Below, one piece after another: positions 8,074 to 17,295 of a stretch of DNA of 64,000 nucleotides. The DNA comes from SAR202 cluster bacterium bin127. GTDB lineage: Bacteria > Chloroflexota > Dehalococcoidia > Lucifugimonadales > Lucifugimonadaceae. The notes under the pieces were generated by a model. The model saw only the letters and a list, made by a program, of their open reading frames with translations. It did not search any database and was not told the DNA's origin. Location: positions 1-64,000 of the forward strand of contig MPNN01000011.1 in NCBI GenBank assembly GCA_002239045.1, in the 5' to 3' direction. The translations under genes and the position numbers were made by a program. Within the stretch, counting starts at the first letter, position 1. Each line of letters opens with the position of its first letter.

Positions 8074-9182
8074 GTATCCTCGTTGTCCTTCATCCACGCC
8101 AAGATCGCCTCTGCTTCCGCAGGGCCTCGTCCCGGCCCCGTCATGAGATCCAGAAGAACCTGAGTCACGCGGGCGTAAGCGATCCCGTCTTCGTGTTCGA
8201 CTCGCTCGACCGCGACTGCATCAAAGGGGCGCATTATGAAAACGTTGGCCCCGGTATCCGCGGGGCGCAGCTCCAGCGATCTCGCGACGGCTACCGGGTC
8301 TTCGGCGTACAAGGAGACGAGACGAGGTTCGGCGAACGGTGCCAGGCGATTCGCCGCGAAGGACCCGGTGACCGCGTAACGGAAATCCGCGCTTCTGAGC
8401 CGTACGAGCAACGGTGCGACGCCTCTGGGTTCGAGCCAGGTCGTCGGCACGTTCGACGTGCTGAAGTCGTAGTCCTCCGCCCATCTGTCGGCTAAAGTCT
8501 CCCAGTCCACTGAGACGATCCGGCCCCGACGACCTCGCTTGCCCACGATGTCGTCGGATTCCAGCAGGTTGACAACCCTGGAAACCATGGCCGGCGAACT
8601 TCCCGTCTCAGCCGCGAGTTCCCGAGTCCCGAACGGAGTGCGGTAGTCCATCAGAGCCCTCACCACCCGGGCGGCGCGTCCCCCTTTCAGAGAACGCAGC
8701 GGCCGCTCCTCGCGGATCGGGTTTTTGTCGGCGCCCTGGTTCTGGACGAAAACGGCTGGTCGCTCGACGGCAAGCCTGATGTTTCCGGTCCCGTCGGCGT
8801 AGCTGATTCCAGCTTCTATGAGACGTTTCCTCGTCAGGGAGCTCAGATACGGGGAGATCAGCATTGCGACGGGCTCGGTGCCTGCCTTTCCCATCTGCTC
8901 GTGTCGCGCTCGCGACGAAGCCTTCAGCCGCGACGCCACATGTGTCAAGAGGTTGGGCTCGGCAGGTCTTGTCTTCACCTCCACGAGGATTTCGGACGAA
9001 TTTCCGTCGGGTGCCTGGATCTCCAGAATCGCGTCTACCTGAAGCCTGGAGCCCGATGAAGACGACACGTGCTCGCGGGTGTGCAGGTTCCACCCTGTCG
9101 GCAGACGCTCGCCTACATCCTCCACAACGTCGTCGACCAATTGTGTTTCGTAAACAATGCTGTTTCGCATCATGTGCAACAT
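8043..9182 (-). CDS. AbiEi-like antitoxin/transcriptional regulator (379 aa)
   Basis: The N-terminal 150 residues carry DAILEIQAP...EILVEVKTR, a restriction-endonuclease-like core as seen in this family. Residues about 185-230 form a winged helix (YRTPFGTRELAAETGSSPAM, then SRVVNLLESDDIV). The C-terminal part resembles the AbiEi antitoxin region (YAVTGSFAANRL). It precedes and overlaps the nucleotidyltransferase gene. AbiEi proteins bind repeats in their own promoter, and a TGCAAC repeat sits at the start (see the regulatory entry). Alternatively it could be a nuclease-HTH regulator. Confidence 0.6.
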   Translation of the reverse strand: MLHMMRNSIVYETQLVDDVVEDVGERLPTGWNLHTREHVSSSSGSRLQVDAILEIQAPDGNSSEILVEVKTRPAEPNLLTHVASRLKASSRARHEQMGKAGTEPVAMLISPYLSSLTRKRLIEAGISYADGTGNIRLAVERPAVFVQNQGADKNPIREERPLRSLKGGRAARVVRALMDYRTPFGTRELAAETGSSPAMVSRVVNLLESDDIVGKRGRRGRIVSVDWETLADRWAEDYDFSTSNVPTTWLEPRGVAPLLVRLRSADFRYAVTGSFAANRLAPFAEPRLVSLYAEDPVAVARSLELRPADTGANVFIMRPFDAVAVERVEHEDGIAYARVTQVLLDLMTGPGRGPAEAEAILAWMKDNEDTWKLSLTNPA

Positions 9183-9197
9183 GGTATTTCATGCAAC
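9175..9197 (-). promoter_or_regulatory. TGCAAC direct repeat at AbiEi-like start
   Basis: TGCAAC occurs at 9175-9180 and 9192-9197, a 17-base spacing, over the start codon of the AbiEi-like gene. On the coding strand this is a GTTGCA pair. It is a candidate autoregulatory site, but the repeats are short. Confidence 0.3.
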
Positions 9198-9342
9198 AAA
9201 GAGGTGTCAAGCCAACCGACGCATAGGGAGCGCACCTTGGTGGTCGAACCTCGCAGCGCTCGCTGGAACGCCAAGTCCACGTCCACGAGACGCGCCAGAG
9301 CTGCTGGTCAACTGGCTGGCGGGTTGGAAGGATCATATCGGC

Positions 9343-11025
9343 TCACCCAGAGGCGCCTTCGGGCCGCTCGTCTCGCAAATGCTTTTCGAGCGTGTCTTTT
9401 ACGGAGTCGGGGCTCTCGAGTTCCTGCCAATCATCGCGCGCCACCGCTCTGGCGATGCCGCCCCATCCGTCGAACCCTTCCAAGTCCTCACCGTCGTTCA
9501 GCATCCAGACGAATTCAGCTTCTTCGAGAAGAAGGACCGGCAGTCCCGGCATGTCGGCCGCCGTCAGTTCCTGGTTGAATCGGTCGTAGTCCCAGAACTC
9601 GACACTTTCGAGCCCGTCGAGAAACTCTTTGAACTCCGTTTCGGGATCGGAGGCGGCCCAGTGTTGCATGAACGGATCGGGGTCGTCTGGCGATTCGTCG
9701 TCGAGGCTTCCTAGTCTCGACATCGATATGAATATCCCTGTGACCTTCTCGATTGGCACAGGGATTCCCAGCCTCTTCGCGACCACGGAGGGATCCTCGC
9801 GGATCGAGTCGATCTTTTCCATGAAACGCTCGATCTCCCACCGCAGTTGGATCTGATTGGTCGACTGTTTCTTGACCTCGACGACTCTGCATTCGCCGAA
9901 CCCGTCCGAATCGGTGTATCCGACGGCGTCGAGCTCCGCCGAGCCGTTCAGTTCGACGTTGATACTCGCCGGGAAGAATCCGGAACGGACGAGCAACAGT
10001 CCCGCCAGCAGCTCGGGGATCGATCCTCGCAGATCGGCGTTGAGGTCCCGCTGCGATTTCCACTGGCGCGCGACGTATTGAAAAGCGCGGTCGCATATCC
10101 CGAGCAGGAATCTCGTGCCGATATCTTCGATCACCTCGATCTCGACTCGTTCGTTCAAATCGTCCAAAAGTCGCCAGACGCTGGATTTCATGCGGTCGAC
10201 GGCGTCGAGCGAGTAGAAGACGTGCCAGTCCCCTCCCACCCTGACGGCCAGCGAGACCGGCGGATGCGGATTCAGGACACGGGGCAAATCGTCGAACGAC
10301 GGCGGGCGTTTGATCGGCTCCGGCTTGTGCACGATCATCAGCACATTCACGGTCCGATCGTCCGGCAATCCTGCCGCCAAGCCTCGCACGAGCGCTTCGA
10401 AGTGGAGTTCGGGGCTGCTGCTCGCGCCGCCCGTCAGAAAAGCGCTGTCGCCCAGAAGGTCTTTCAGACGCTCCCGATGGTCCGGCGATGATTTTTCGAA
10501 AGACATGAGGCTCCTGACTGCATTTCTTGGCGGCTCGCCGTTGAACGACATTCCATATTTCAGACTCGGCCACCTGCCCGTCCGAAACTCACGGCGGAGA
10601 TCGCCGAAGAGTTTCACCTCAGGCGGTGCGACGCGGGCGCCTTCGGCGATGGCGCTGTCGACGCTCGTCGACGCTCCAGAGGCGATCGCGATGGCGGCGT
10701 TGAGTCCCATGACCGTGAAATCGTCCACGGTGCGACGACGGTGCGCGATCGTCGAGACGCTGTCCTTGGATGTTTCGACGTCGGACATCCAGTGAACCAC
10801 GGGAGTCCTGGGTTCGAGCCACTCTTTGCTGCCAACGCTTGCGTAATTCCAGGCGGCGGTCAACGTTGAGTCCGCGGTGTCGAAAACGAAGTCGTGGAGA
10901 CGCTCCGCCCCGCACACTCGCAAAACATCTCGCGTATCCGGAACCGGTTCAGTAACCCCTTCTCGCAGAAACACCACTTGGCAATCCTCCGCCAGCGACA
11001 GCAGCGTAGCCGCGTATGAGTGCAC
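9343..11025 (-). CDS. Hypothetical protein (560 aa) with possible PD-(D/E)XK motif
   Basis: No family is recognised. Around residue 350 the text SAELDAVGYTDSDGFGECRV then VEVKKQSTNQ has the spacing of a PD-(D/E)XK nuclease core (Asp, then Val-Glu-Val-Lys). The last 130 residues are acidic. It starts at GTG 11025 and overlaps a small ORF fragment upstream. It lies next to the AbiE-like pair, 160 bases upstream on the same strand, so it may be another defence gene such as a standalone nuclease effector. The nuclease assignment is weak. Confidence 0.5.
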   Translation of the reverse strand: MHSYAATLLSLAEDCQVVFLREGVTEPVPDTRDVLRVCGAERLHDFVFDTADSTLTAAWNYASVGSKEWLEPRTPVVHWMSDVETSKDSVSTIAHRRRTVDDFTVMGLNAAIAIASGASTSVDSAIAEGARVAPPEVKLFGDLRREFRTGRWPSLKYGMSFNGEPPRNAVRSLMSFEKSSPDHRERLKDLLGDSAFLTGGASSSPELHFEALVRGLAAGLPDDRTVNVLMIVHKPEPIKRPPSFDDLPRVLNPHPPVSLAVRVGGDWHVFYSLDAVDRMKSSVWRLLDDLNERVEIEVIEDIGTRFLLGICDRAFQYVARQWKSQRDLNADLRGSIPELLAGLLLVRSGFFPASINVELNGSAELDAVGYTDSDGFGECRVVEVKKQSTNQIQLRWEIERFMEKIDSIREDPSVVAKRLGIPVPIEKVTGIFISMSRLGSLDDESPDDPDPFMQHWAASDPETEFKEFLDGLESVEFWDYDRFNQELTAADMPGLPVLLLEEAEFVWMLNDGEDLEGFDGWGGIARAVARDDWQELESPDSVKDTLEKHLRDERPEGASG

Positions 11026-11467
11026 CGTCCACGAACCTGTCCCATCGGTTACCTGCTCGCAACAGACGCAACAGCAGATCGTTGATGTGATTCGCTACGA
11101 AAACGGAACCTGGAGCATCTCTGGACGCGAAACTATTCAAGCGGCGAGCCGACTTCTGATCTGTGTTCGACCACCATCGCTGCAGCGCCTCGTCTCCCTG
11201 TAGATGCAGAATGTCGGGACAAAAGACGACAAGTTCGATCTGCCTGTACAGCATCGTTTCGACCACGAGCTTGTAGCCCTTGATCAACCCCGTCGTTCGG
11301 CGTCCGTCACTCAGCGAGGAGCGCATCCGGTCCAGTCGTTCCTGCGCTTCGGCACCGCACAGCGCATGCAGCATCCAGGAGATCGCGAAAAACTGCATCC
11401 TCGTTTTGAGAACGTATTTCAAGTGGAACGTCATTGAACATTGGGGCGCGTGCACCGTTCGACACAT
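10949..11467 (-). pseudogene. Fragment sharing a 132-bp segment with 22770-23315
   Basis: Residues about 92-135 (LQGDEALQRWWSNTDQKSAR, then ...ANHINDLL) match the ORF at 22770-23315. Outside that segment the two proteins differ. The 3' end overlaps the start of the 560-aa gene in another frame. I take it as a truncated copy of an unknown gene. Confidence 0.35.
11072..11203. repeat. 132-bp diverged repeat, copy 1
   Basis: It aligns without gaps to 23154-23285 at roughly 85% identity (for example CGTTGATGTGATTCGC near one end, GCGCCTCGTCTCCCTGTAG at the other). On the minus strand both encode the same segment LQGDEALQ...NHINDLL, with mainly conservative changes. This suggests a coding origin rather than a simple non-coding repeat. 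Confidence 0.75.
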
Positions 11468-12557
11468 CGACCAGCCCGCGACTCATACTCAATCGTAGGA
11501 TGAATCCAGCTAATCGTGCTCGGTTAGGCGAGTTTCGTTCAGTTGGTACTTCATCGAATGTTTCGGGAATTTCGGAAAAGCGTCCCGAGAATCGCGATGC
11601 GTCAATGCCGTCGTCGTCGTTCCATCCGTCGAATCGGTTCGCGAGATCGTGTGGATGCCCTGCCCGTGGTTGTAGCTGGAACCTCATGATCACCTCCGCG
11701 CTGTTGGTCGTCGATTGCCTTTCTGATTCCCCTTCGGAACGTCCGCCTCCTACCGGTCTGTTCGATGGTTGACGCGAGGTTTAGGTGCGGGTGTGGGCGA
11801 TGTTCGGCGCAACTTTTTCTGTGGCGAAACTCGCAGCGCAGTAGTTCAATCGTCTGCTCTGCCGCTAAGATGGACGCTAAATCTCGACGTCTCGTGTGCA
11901 TCTCAGGTCGTTTTCGGTACAGTATCCCGTCAACCGGTTCGAAGCCTCTTCCCAAGAACCAGCGACCGGGCGGCCATTGGTCGGGCGAACAATGGCGGAG
12001 AAGTAGCGACCGGCTCATTACTTGTCGTTGAGGTTCGCCGTTCGACATTTCGGATTCTCCGCTTGGGAACTCTAGTGACACGCTCCCTGCTGCCAAGTTT
12101 CGCCCTGCGTTCGGCGCCAACGATCGTTGTCTCAACCGCAACCGCCAACGCGCCGACCGACAGGATCAACGACGCGAACGCCACGCAGTACTCGAGATTC
12201 CGCCTCTACCAAAACCCTCCGTGCAGGTGGCGTTCGAACGCGTCGATGTTTCCGACCATCTCCCACAGCCAGAGCGCGGGTGCGAACGCTCCGACCGACA
12301 ACGATCTGATCATGAAATTCAACCCTGCGACTTCCTGTTCGGCGCCTTCGTGTGAGGACTGCCGGGACAACTGCAATGCCCGTTGTCGAATCGATCATCG
12401 CTCCGTGCCGAACACCGACCGGGATTTCCGATCCCCAGACTAAACGGATCGCAGCCGCGGTGCTCGACGTTGCGGCGAAGGGGCGAATGGTTCCGCCGAC
12501 CATGTTCGCCGATTCCCCTTCGGGATCCCGCATCGTCTCGGACCTGCGCATCCGGCC
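11468..12557. other. No convincing gene; possibly decayed
   Basis: Several medium ORFs overlap on both strands but none shows a domain. The minus ORF starting at 12184 opens with a hydrophobic stretch (MAFASLILSVGALAVAVETT) and a basic tail, so a small membrane protein broken later by frameshift is possible. The stretch just before 12558 (SRIVSDLRIRP in frame 1) looks like an upstream part of the DUF6226 gene out of frame. Confidence 0.35.
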
Positions 12558-13085
12558 ATGCTGGTGATTATCGGCCGGCTGGAGAACGACTTCGAAGTAG
12601 AGCGCACGGAACGGCGTGGTCTCGACGAGGAGCTGGAGAAGGGGCAAAACCTTGCCCGTCCGGATGTCGCGCTGACCCCGAACGACTCAGATGCCGCGCC
12701 CATCGCGGTGGCGTTCACGACCTTTCCTGGTCTTCATGTCCGATTCGGGCGGTGGTACATCGAGCCGTTCCCTGACTGTGGCTGCGATGCGTGCGATGAG
12801 TCAACAGGAGACGAGATCGAACGGCTCGGCGATATGGTCGACGACGTAACTGCCGGGAGATTTCGCGAGACGATCGAGATTCCCGCATTATCCTTCATGG
12901 GGTCGGGTTGGAGAGAAACGAGGTTCTGGTCGCCTGACGATGGGCGAAACTCGACGAGATTCCGAAGCAGGTCTCGTGTCGAGGGTCTCCGCGCACGTGA
13001 GATGTCTGAGGGTCGTCGCCGGCTGGACCTGAACTGGAAGCCGTGGCGACTTCGGGAGACCACCAAAAAGCGGCAGGTCTGTTGA
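12558..13085 (+). CDS. DUF6226 family protein, possibly 5'-truncated
   Basis: FEVERTERRGLDEELEKG, then VAFTTFPGLHVRFGRWYIEP and FPDCGCDACDES are hallmark blocks of DUF6226, a family of unknown function seen mainly in Actinobacteria and relatives. The CxCxxC motif (GCDACD) may bind a metal. SGWRETRF near the end also fits. Family members normally have more sequence before this start. Frame 1 just upstream gives a matching SRxVSD-type block out of frame, so the gene may be broken at its 5' end. Confidence 0.6.
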   Translation: MLVIIGRLENDFEVERTERRGLDEELEKGQNLARPDVALTPNDSDAAPIAVAFTTFPGLHVRFGRWYIEPFPDCGCDACDESTGDEIERLGDMVDDVTAGRFRETIEIPALSFMGSGWRETRFWSPDDGRNSTRFRSRSRVEGLRAREMSEGRRRLDLNWKPWRLRETTKKRQVC

Positions 13086-13145
13086 TTAATTTGATCGAAA
13101 ACCTTCCAGTCGAGGTTCGGGTTGCTGACGCGGGCAAATGCTTCG

Positions 13146-13175
13146 TTGACCCTGTGAACTGTTTGATGCTATAGT
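13146..13175 (+). promoter_or_regulatory. Promoter of the restriction operon (leaderless)
   Basis: TTGACC (13146-13151) and TATAGT (13170-13175) are separated by 18 bases. The ATG of hsdM begins 6 bases after the -10 box, so transcription would start at or next to the A of the start codon, giving a leaderless mRNA. No Shine-Dalgarno sequence precedes the ATG. Confidence 0.6.
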
Positions 13176-13181
13176 GCAAAC

Positions 13182-15047
13182 ATGGCAGACATAACAGAAC
13201 GACAGTCGATCTCTCCAACTCTGCAAGCCATCCGCGCGAGGCTGGACCTGACACAGGAGCAGCTCGCGGAGCGGCTCGGCGTCTCGTTCGCGACAGTGAA
13301 CCGGTGGGAGGGCGGCGTGACGATGCCCCAAAAAGCCGCCCGGACAGCCATCGCCGCGCTGGCGGCCGAGGTTGGCATCGATACGGCTGAGCCAGTCTTG
13401 GACGAAGCGGAAGCTGCTGCCGGCGTAACTCGCAGGCGGTCCAGCCGACGGCAGGCGACCAACCTCGCCTCGGGGCCTATGGACATGCAAGAGATGGAGC
13501 AGATGCTTTGGGACGCCGCCTGCTCGATACGGGGCGAAAAGGATGCGGCGAAGTTCAAGGACTATCTGTTGCCTCTGCTGTTCCTCAAGCGGCTTTCGGA
13601 TGTTTTCGATGACGAGATCCAGCGACTTGCCGAGGTGGTTGGAGATCGAGAACGGGCTATGGAAATCGTCGAAAATGATCACAGTGTGGTCCGCTTCTAC
13701 TTACCGCATGCAGCGCGTTGGGGCATCATCAACGGTCGGGTTGAATACGAGTGGCCATGCGATATCGGTGGGCAAAGCACTCGACCACGGGACATCGGAG
13801 AACATTTGACTACCGCGGTGCGCGCCGTTGTCAGGCATAATCCCTCGCTCTCAGGCGTCATCGACGTGGTGAAATTCGAAGAGGAACGCAATGGAGAGCG
13901 CGACATCAACCCGTCGAAACTCGCTGAGGTGGTCGAAACCTTCTCCGATCCGCGCTACCGACTCGGACTCGCCGATGTTCAACCCGATTTCCTCGGACGT
14001 GCCTACGAGTACCTGCTGCGGAAATTTGCCGAGGGTTCCGGTCAGAGCGCAGGCGAGTTCTTTACGCCCACCGAAGTGGGCTATCTGATGGCGAACCTCA
14101 TGCGTCCGCGTCCGGGCGAGACGTGCCACGACTATGCATGTGGTTCGGCGGGACTGCTGATCAAACTGCAACTCATCGCGCGCGATCTCGACCCGACAAG
14201 CCGCATCCCGCTCAAACTCTGTGGACAGGAGTTGCAGGCCGACAGCTACGCCATCGCGCACATGAACGCCATCATCCACGATATGGATGTGAAGATCGAG
14301 CGTGGCGACACGATGATCAATCCCAAATTCAAGACGCCGGCGGGCGGTGTCGACACGTACGACATCGTGGTCGCCAATCCGATGTGGAACCAGCCCTTCA
14401 ACCCGGACATTTTCGCCAACGACCAGTTCGACCGTTTCCGCACCGTGGGCGGTGTCACGACCGGCAGAGGCGACTGGGCTTGGCTACAGCACACCCTTGC
14501 ATGCATGAACGAACGCGGACGCGCGGCGGTAGTGCTAGACACTGGCGCAGTGACGCGCGGATCCGGCAGCAGGAACGAAGACCGAGAGCGCAACATCCGA
14601 AAGTGGTTCGTAGACCACGACCTGATCGACGGCGTGATCCTCTTGCCCGACAACCTCTTCTACAACACCAGCGCTGCGGGCATCATCGTGGTGCTTTCGA
14701 AGCGCAAACCGGCGGAACGCAAAGACAAGATCGTACTGCTGAATGCCAGTCGACGCGTGAGCAAAGGGCGTCCGAAGAACTACATCCCTGAGAATGACAT
14801 CCGTCCGTTGGCGGAGATGTTCCTGGCAGGCGATCCGGTAGAGAACGAGGTTGCTGTAATCACGCGGGAAAAGGCGGCGGAGGCCGACTACAACCTCAGT
14901 CCGAGTAGGTGGGTGGGAACATCGACCATGGCGGGTGAAGCCGATCTTAACGACATCCTCGGCAGGTTTGAGTCCATCGTTGCTGAGGAAGTCGCGGTGT
15001 CATCGCAACTCAATGAAGCGCTTCAAAGGCTTAGGGAGGTGGTATGA
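13182..15047 (+). CDS. hsdM: Type I restriction-modification methyltransferase subunit with N-terminal XRE domain
   Basis: Residues about 12-65 are an XRE HTH ([20 protein letters not shown]). Residues about 100-250 match the HsdM N-terminal helical domain ([20 protein letters not shown]). The N6-adenine methylase core follows, with the AdoMet motif [10 protein letters not shown] (about 315) and catalytic NPMW (about 398). HsdM methylates adenine in the sequence set by HsdS and forms the M2S core of the complex. The fused HTH could let HsdM autoregulate its own leaderless promoter. The stop overlaps hsdS by ATGA. Confidence 0.93.
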   Translation: MADITERQSISPTLQAIRARLDLTQEQLAERLGVSFATVNRWEGGVTMPQKAARTAIAALAAEVGIDTAEPVLDEAEAAAGVTRRRSSRRQATNLASGPMDMQEMEQMLWDAACSIRGEKDAAKFKDYLLPLLFLKRLSDVFDDEIQRLAEVVGDRERAMEIVENDHSVVRFYLPHAARWGIINGRVEYEWPCDIGGQSTRPRDIGEHLTTAVRAVVRHNPSLSGVIDVVKFEEERNGERDINPSKLAEVVETFSDPRYRLGLADVQPDFLGRAYEYLLRKFAEGSGQSAGEFFTPTEVGYLMANLMRPRPGETCHDYACGSAGLLIKLQLIARDLDPTSRIPLKLCGQELQADSYAIAHMNAIIHDMDVKIERGDTMINPKFKTPAGGVDTYDIVVANPMWNQPFNPDIFANDQFDRFRTVGGVTTGRGDWAWLQHTLACMNERGRAAVVLDTGAVTRGSGSRNEDRERNIRKWFVDHDLIDGVILLPDNLFYNTSAAGIIVVLSKRKPAERKDKIVLLNASRRVSKGRPKNYIPENDIRPLAEMFLAGDPVENEVAVITREKAAEADYNLSPSRWVGTSTMAGEADLNDILGRFESIVAEEVAVSSQLNEALQRLREVV

Positions 15048-16393
15048 CTGAGCGATCGACAGTTCGAATCGCTGATTTGTGCGACTTGGTCCGGGAATCG
15101 GTCAAACCCGGAACGCGGCCGGATGCGCTTTATCTCGGTCTCGAACATCTCGCGTCGGGACGACTTACACGTATCGGGGGTGGTCAAGCCTCAGAGATGC
15201 GAAGCACCACATCCGCATTTGAACCCGGTGATGTGCTTTACGGAAAACTACGTCCGTATCTGGACAAAGCAGTGCTCGCCGATGAAGCTGGTGTTTGCAC
15301 AACTGAGTTGCTGCCGCTACGCTCAAAATCAGACGTTGAAGCAAGATTCATCGCCTCCGTCCTCCATTCGCCCGATTTCGTTGAGTACGCTGTCGCCGGA
15401 ACCACTGGAGTGCAGCACCCCAGGACATCATGGGCGCACATTCAGGAGTTCGAGATACCGGCATTCTCGCTTGATGAACAACGAGAGATTGCCGATCTGC
15501 TTTGGCTCGTGCATGATGCAATCAGTCGATCTGAAAAACTGATTGAAGAAGCTCAAGCCCTCAAACGCACCGCCATGCATACTCTGTTTACTCGCGGCCT
15601 GCGCGGCGAACGTCAGAAGGAGACGGAGATCGGGTTGGTGCCGGAGAGTTGGGGACAAACAATACTCGGAGATTTGTGTAAGGAACCAGAAGGAGTTATT
15701 CAGACCGGACCGTTCGGAAGTCAGCTTCACAAGGATGACTATCAGGAAACCGGAGTGCCTGCAGTAAACCCAACACACCTAAACGCGGGGCGTATCAACC
15801 ACGAGAACGTCCCTAGGATTAGCGAAGAGAATGCCATCCGTCTCGGGCGGCACCGACTTTGCGTAGGTGACATTGTTCTTGCTCGCCGGGGCCAAATAGG
15901 TCGAATGGCACTCGTGACCGAATATGAAGAGGGATGGCTTTGTGGCACTGGATCGTTCTTAGTCCGCGCCAGGCAACCGATTGTCGATAATCGATTCCTA
16001 CACTATCAGCTTTCAACTGAGCCCCTAACGAGATGGCTCGTTGCACACGCTGCGGGAGCGATTATGCCGAACCTTAACAACGTGGTCTTGAGACAGATTC
16101 CTGTCTTCTTGCCATCCGTTGACGAACAGATCGAAATCGTCGACATCCTCGAAGTTATCGACTGCAAGGTCACCTTGCATTGTCGGAAGCGTGCAGTGTT
16201 GGAGGAGTTGTTCAAGGCTTTGTTGCATGGGTTGATGACGGGGGAGATTGGAGTGGGGGAATTGAATCTCGGTCTGACTTCTGGCTGCGACATTTCAAAT
16301 AGAACCGAGCAGAAGTACCTAAACAATCTGCCTATCGCACATGCTAGCAACCTTGAATCTTGTAACACATCCCTTGTAGTTAAGGAGTCATAA
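15044..16393 (+). CDS. hsdS: Type I restriction-modification specificity subunit
   Basis: It has two target-recognition domains. The first covers residues 1-140 and contains [16 protein letters not shown]. The second covers about 200-380 and contains [13 protein letters not shown] and [20 protein letters not shown]. Each is followed by a conserved helix, [10 protein letters not shown] and [10 protein letters not shown]. HsdS sets the bipartite DNA target. The C-terminal 50 residues beyond the second helix (after [13 protein letters not shown]) look non-homologous. Start and stop overlap the neighbours (ATGA and TAATG), so translation is coupled. Confidence 0.92.
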   Translation: MTERSTVRIADLCDLVRESVKPGTRPDALYLGLEHLASGRLTRIGGGQASEMRSTTSAFEPGDVLYGKLRPYLDKAVLADEAGVCTTELLPLRSKSDVEARFIASVLHSPDFVEYAVAGTTGVQHPRTSWAHIQEFEIPAFSLDEQREIADLLWLVHDAISRSEKLIEEAQALKRTAMHTLFTRGLRGERQKETEIGLVPESWGQTILGDLCKEPEGVIQTGPFGSQLHKDDYQETGVPAVNPTHLNAGRINHENVPRISEENAIRLGRHRLCVGDIVLARRGQIGRMALVTEYEEGWLCGTGSFLVRARQPIVDNRFLHYQLSTEPLTRWLVAHAAGAIMPNLNNVVLRQIPVFLPSVDEQIEIVDILEVIDCKVTLHCRKRAVLEELFKALLHGLMTGEIGVGELNLGLTSGCDISNRTEQKYLNNLPIAHASNLESCNTSLVVKES

Positions 16394-17280
16394 TGCCAGA
16401 CGAAACAAATATCTCGGTCGTAAGTCTGGGGAATCTAGCCAAACCCGCTAATACGCTCATCAAAAAGGTCTCGAATGCTGTTGGGGGGCTTTACACTCCG
16501 CGACACATCCGTCAGCTCGCGTCTGCTAACAAAGATGCCAAGCTGATCGAAGCAGATGCCGCAAGAGAAATTGCAAAGATTCAAGCAGAATCTGAGATCG
16601 AAGTTACCGATCTGCATCAACGCGCTGCTAACCGTTGGATTGACGAAGAAGCACGGCGGCAAAAAAACATCGAAGACATTACCGTGCAAGCCGCTGAAAA
16701 TCTGGTGCCAGAGGCCCGCCCCGACGCCATGGATGACGATTGGATCGTCAATTTTTTCGATAGGTCTCGGATCGTTTCTGATGCTGAGATGCAGATTCTA
16801 TGGTCGAGAGTTCTCGCCGGTGAAGCAAACTCACCAGGTACCTACTCAAAGAGAACTGTGAATTTCCTTTCCGATCTCGACAAATCTGAAGCCGAGTCAT
16901 TTACGAATCTTTGCAAGTTCATCTGGGTAATTGGTGCGCTTCAAATACCTTTAGTAATGAGTCACACCGAATCTATTTATACATCGCAACATCTCAATTT
17001 CTACGAATTGGATCAACTTAACGGTATCGGTTTAATTCAGTTTCGTACAACAGGTCATGCTTTTAATGTGAATGAATATAGTGATTTTACAGTACAATAC
17101 TTTGGTAAGGAATTGATCTTGAGCCCCGCCAAAATCAATTCTGGAGACCTCAATATCGGCAATGTATTGCTCACGAAAATCGGAGAGCAACTAGCTCCGT
17201 TATGTGTAGGTGAGCCAGTGGATGGGTTTTATGAGTACATAAGAAACAAATGGGCACAATACCAACCGGATCAAGGGTAG
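16393..17280 (+). CDS. DUF2806-like protein in restriction operon
   Basis: The 295-aa protein begins with ISVVSLGNLAKPANTLIKKV, then a long charged helix with QAESEIEVTDLHQRAANRWI, then DDDWIVNFFDRSRIVSDAEM and LWSRVLAGEANSPGTYSKRT. The last blocks match DUF2806 as I remember it. Function is unknown; members often sit next to defence genes. Its start overlaps the hsdS stop, so it is expressed with the restriction system. Its sequence is less GC-rich than the element backbone. Confidence 0.6.
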   Translation: MPDETNISVVSLGNLAKPANTLIKKVSNAVGGLYTPRHIRQLASANKDAKLIEADAAREIAKIQAESEIEVTDLHQRAANRWIDEEARRQKNIEDITVQAAENLVPEARPDAMDDDWIVNFFDRSRIVSDAEMQILWSRVLAGEANSPGTYSKRTVNFLSDLDKSEAESFTNLCKFIWVIGALQIPLVMSHTESIYTSQHLNFYELDQLNGIGLIQFRTTGHAFNVNEYSDFTVQYFGKELILSPAKINSGDLNIGNVLLTKIGEQLAPLCVGEPVDGFYEYIRNKWAQYQPDQG

Positions 17281-17295
17281 TCTTGAACGGGACGA

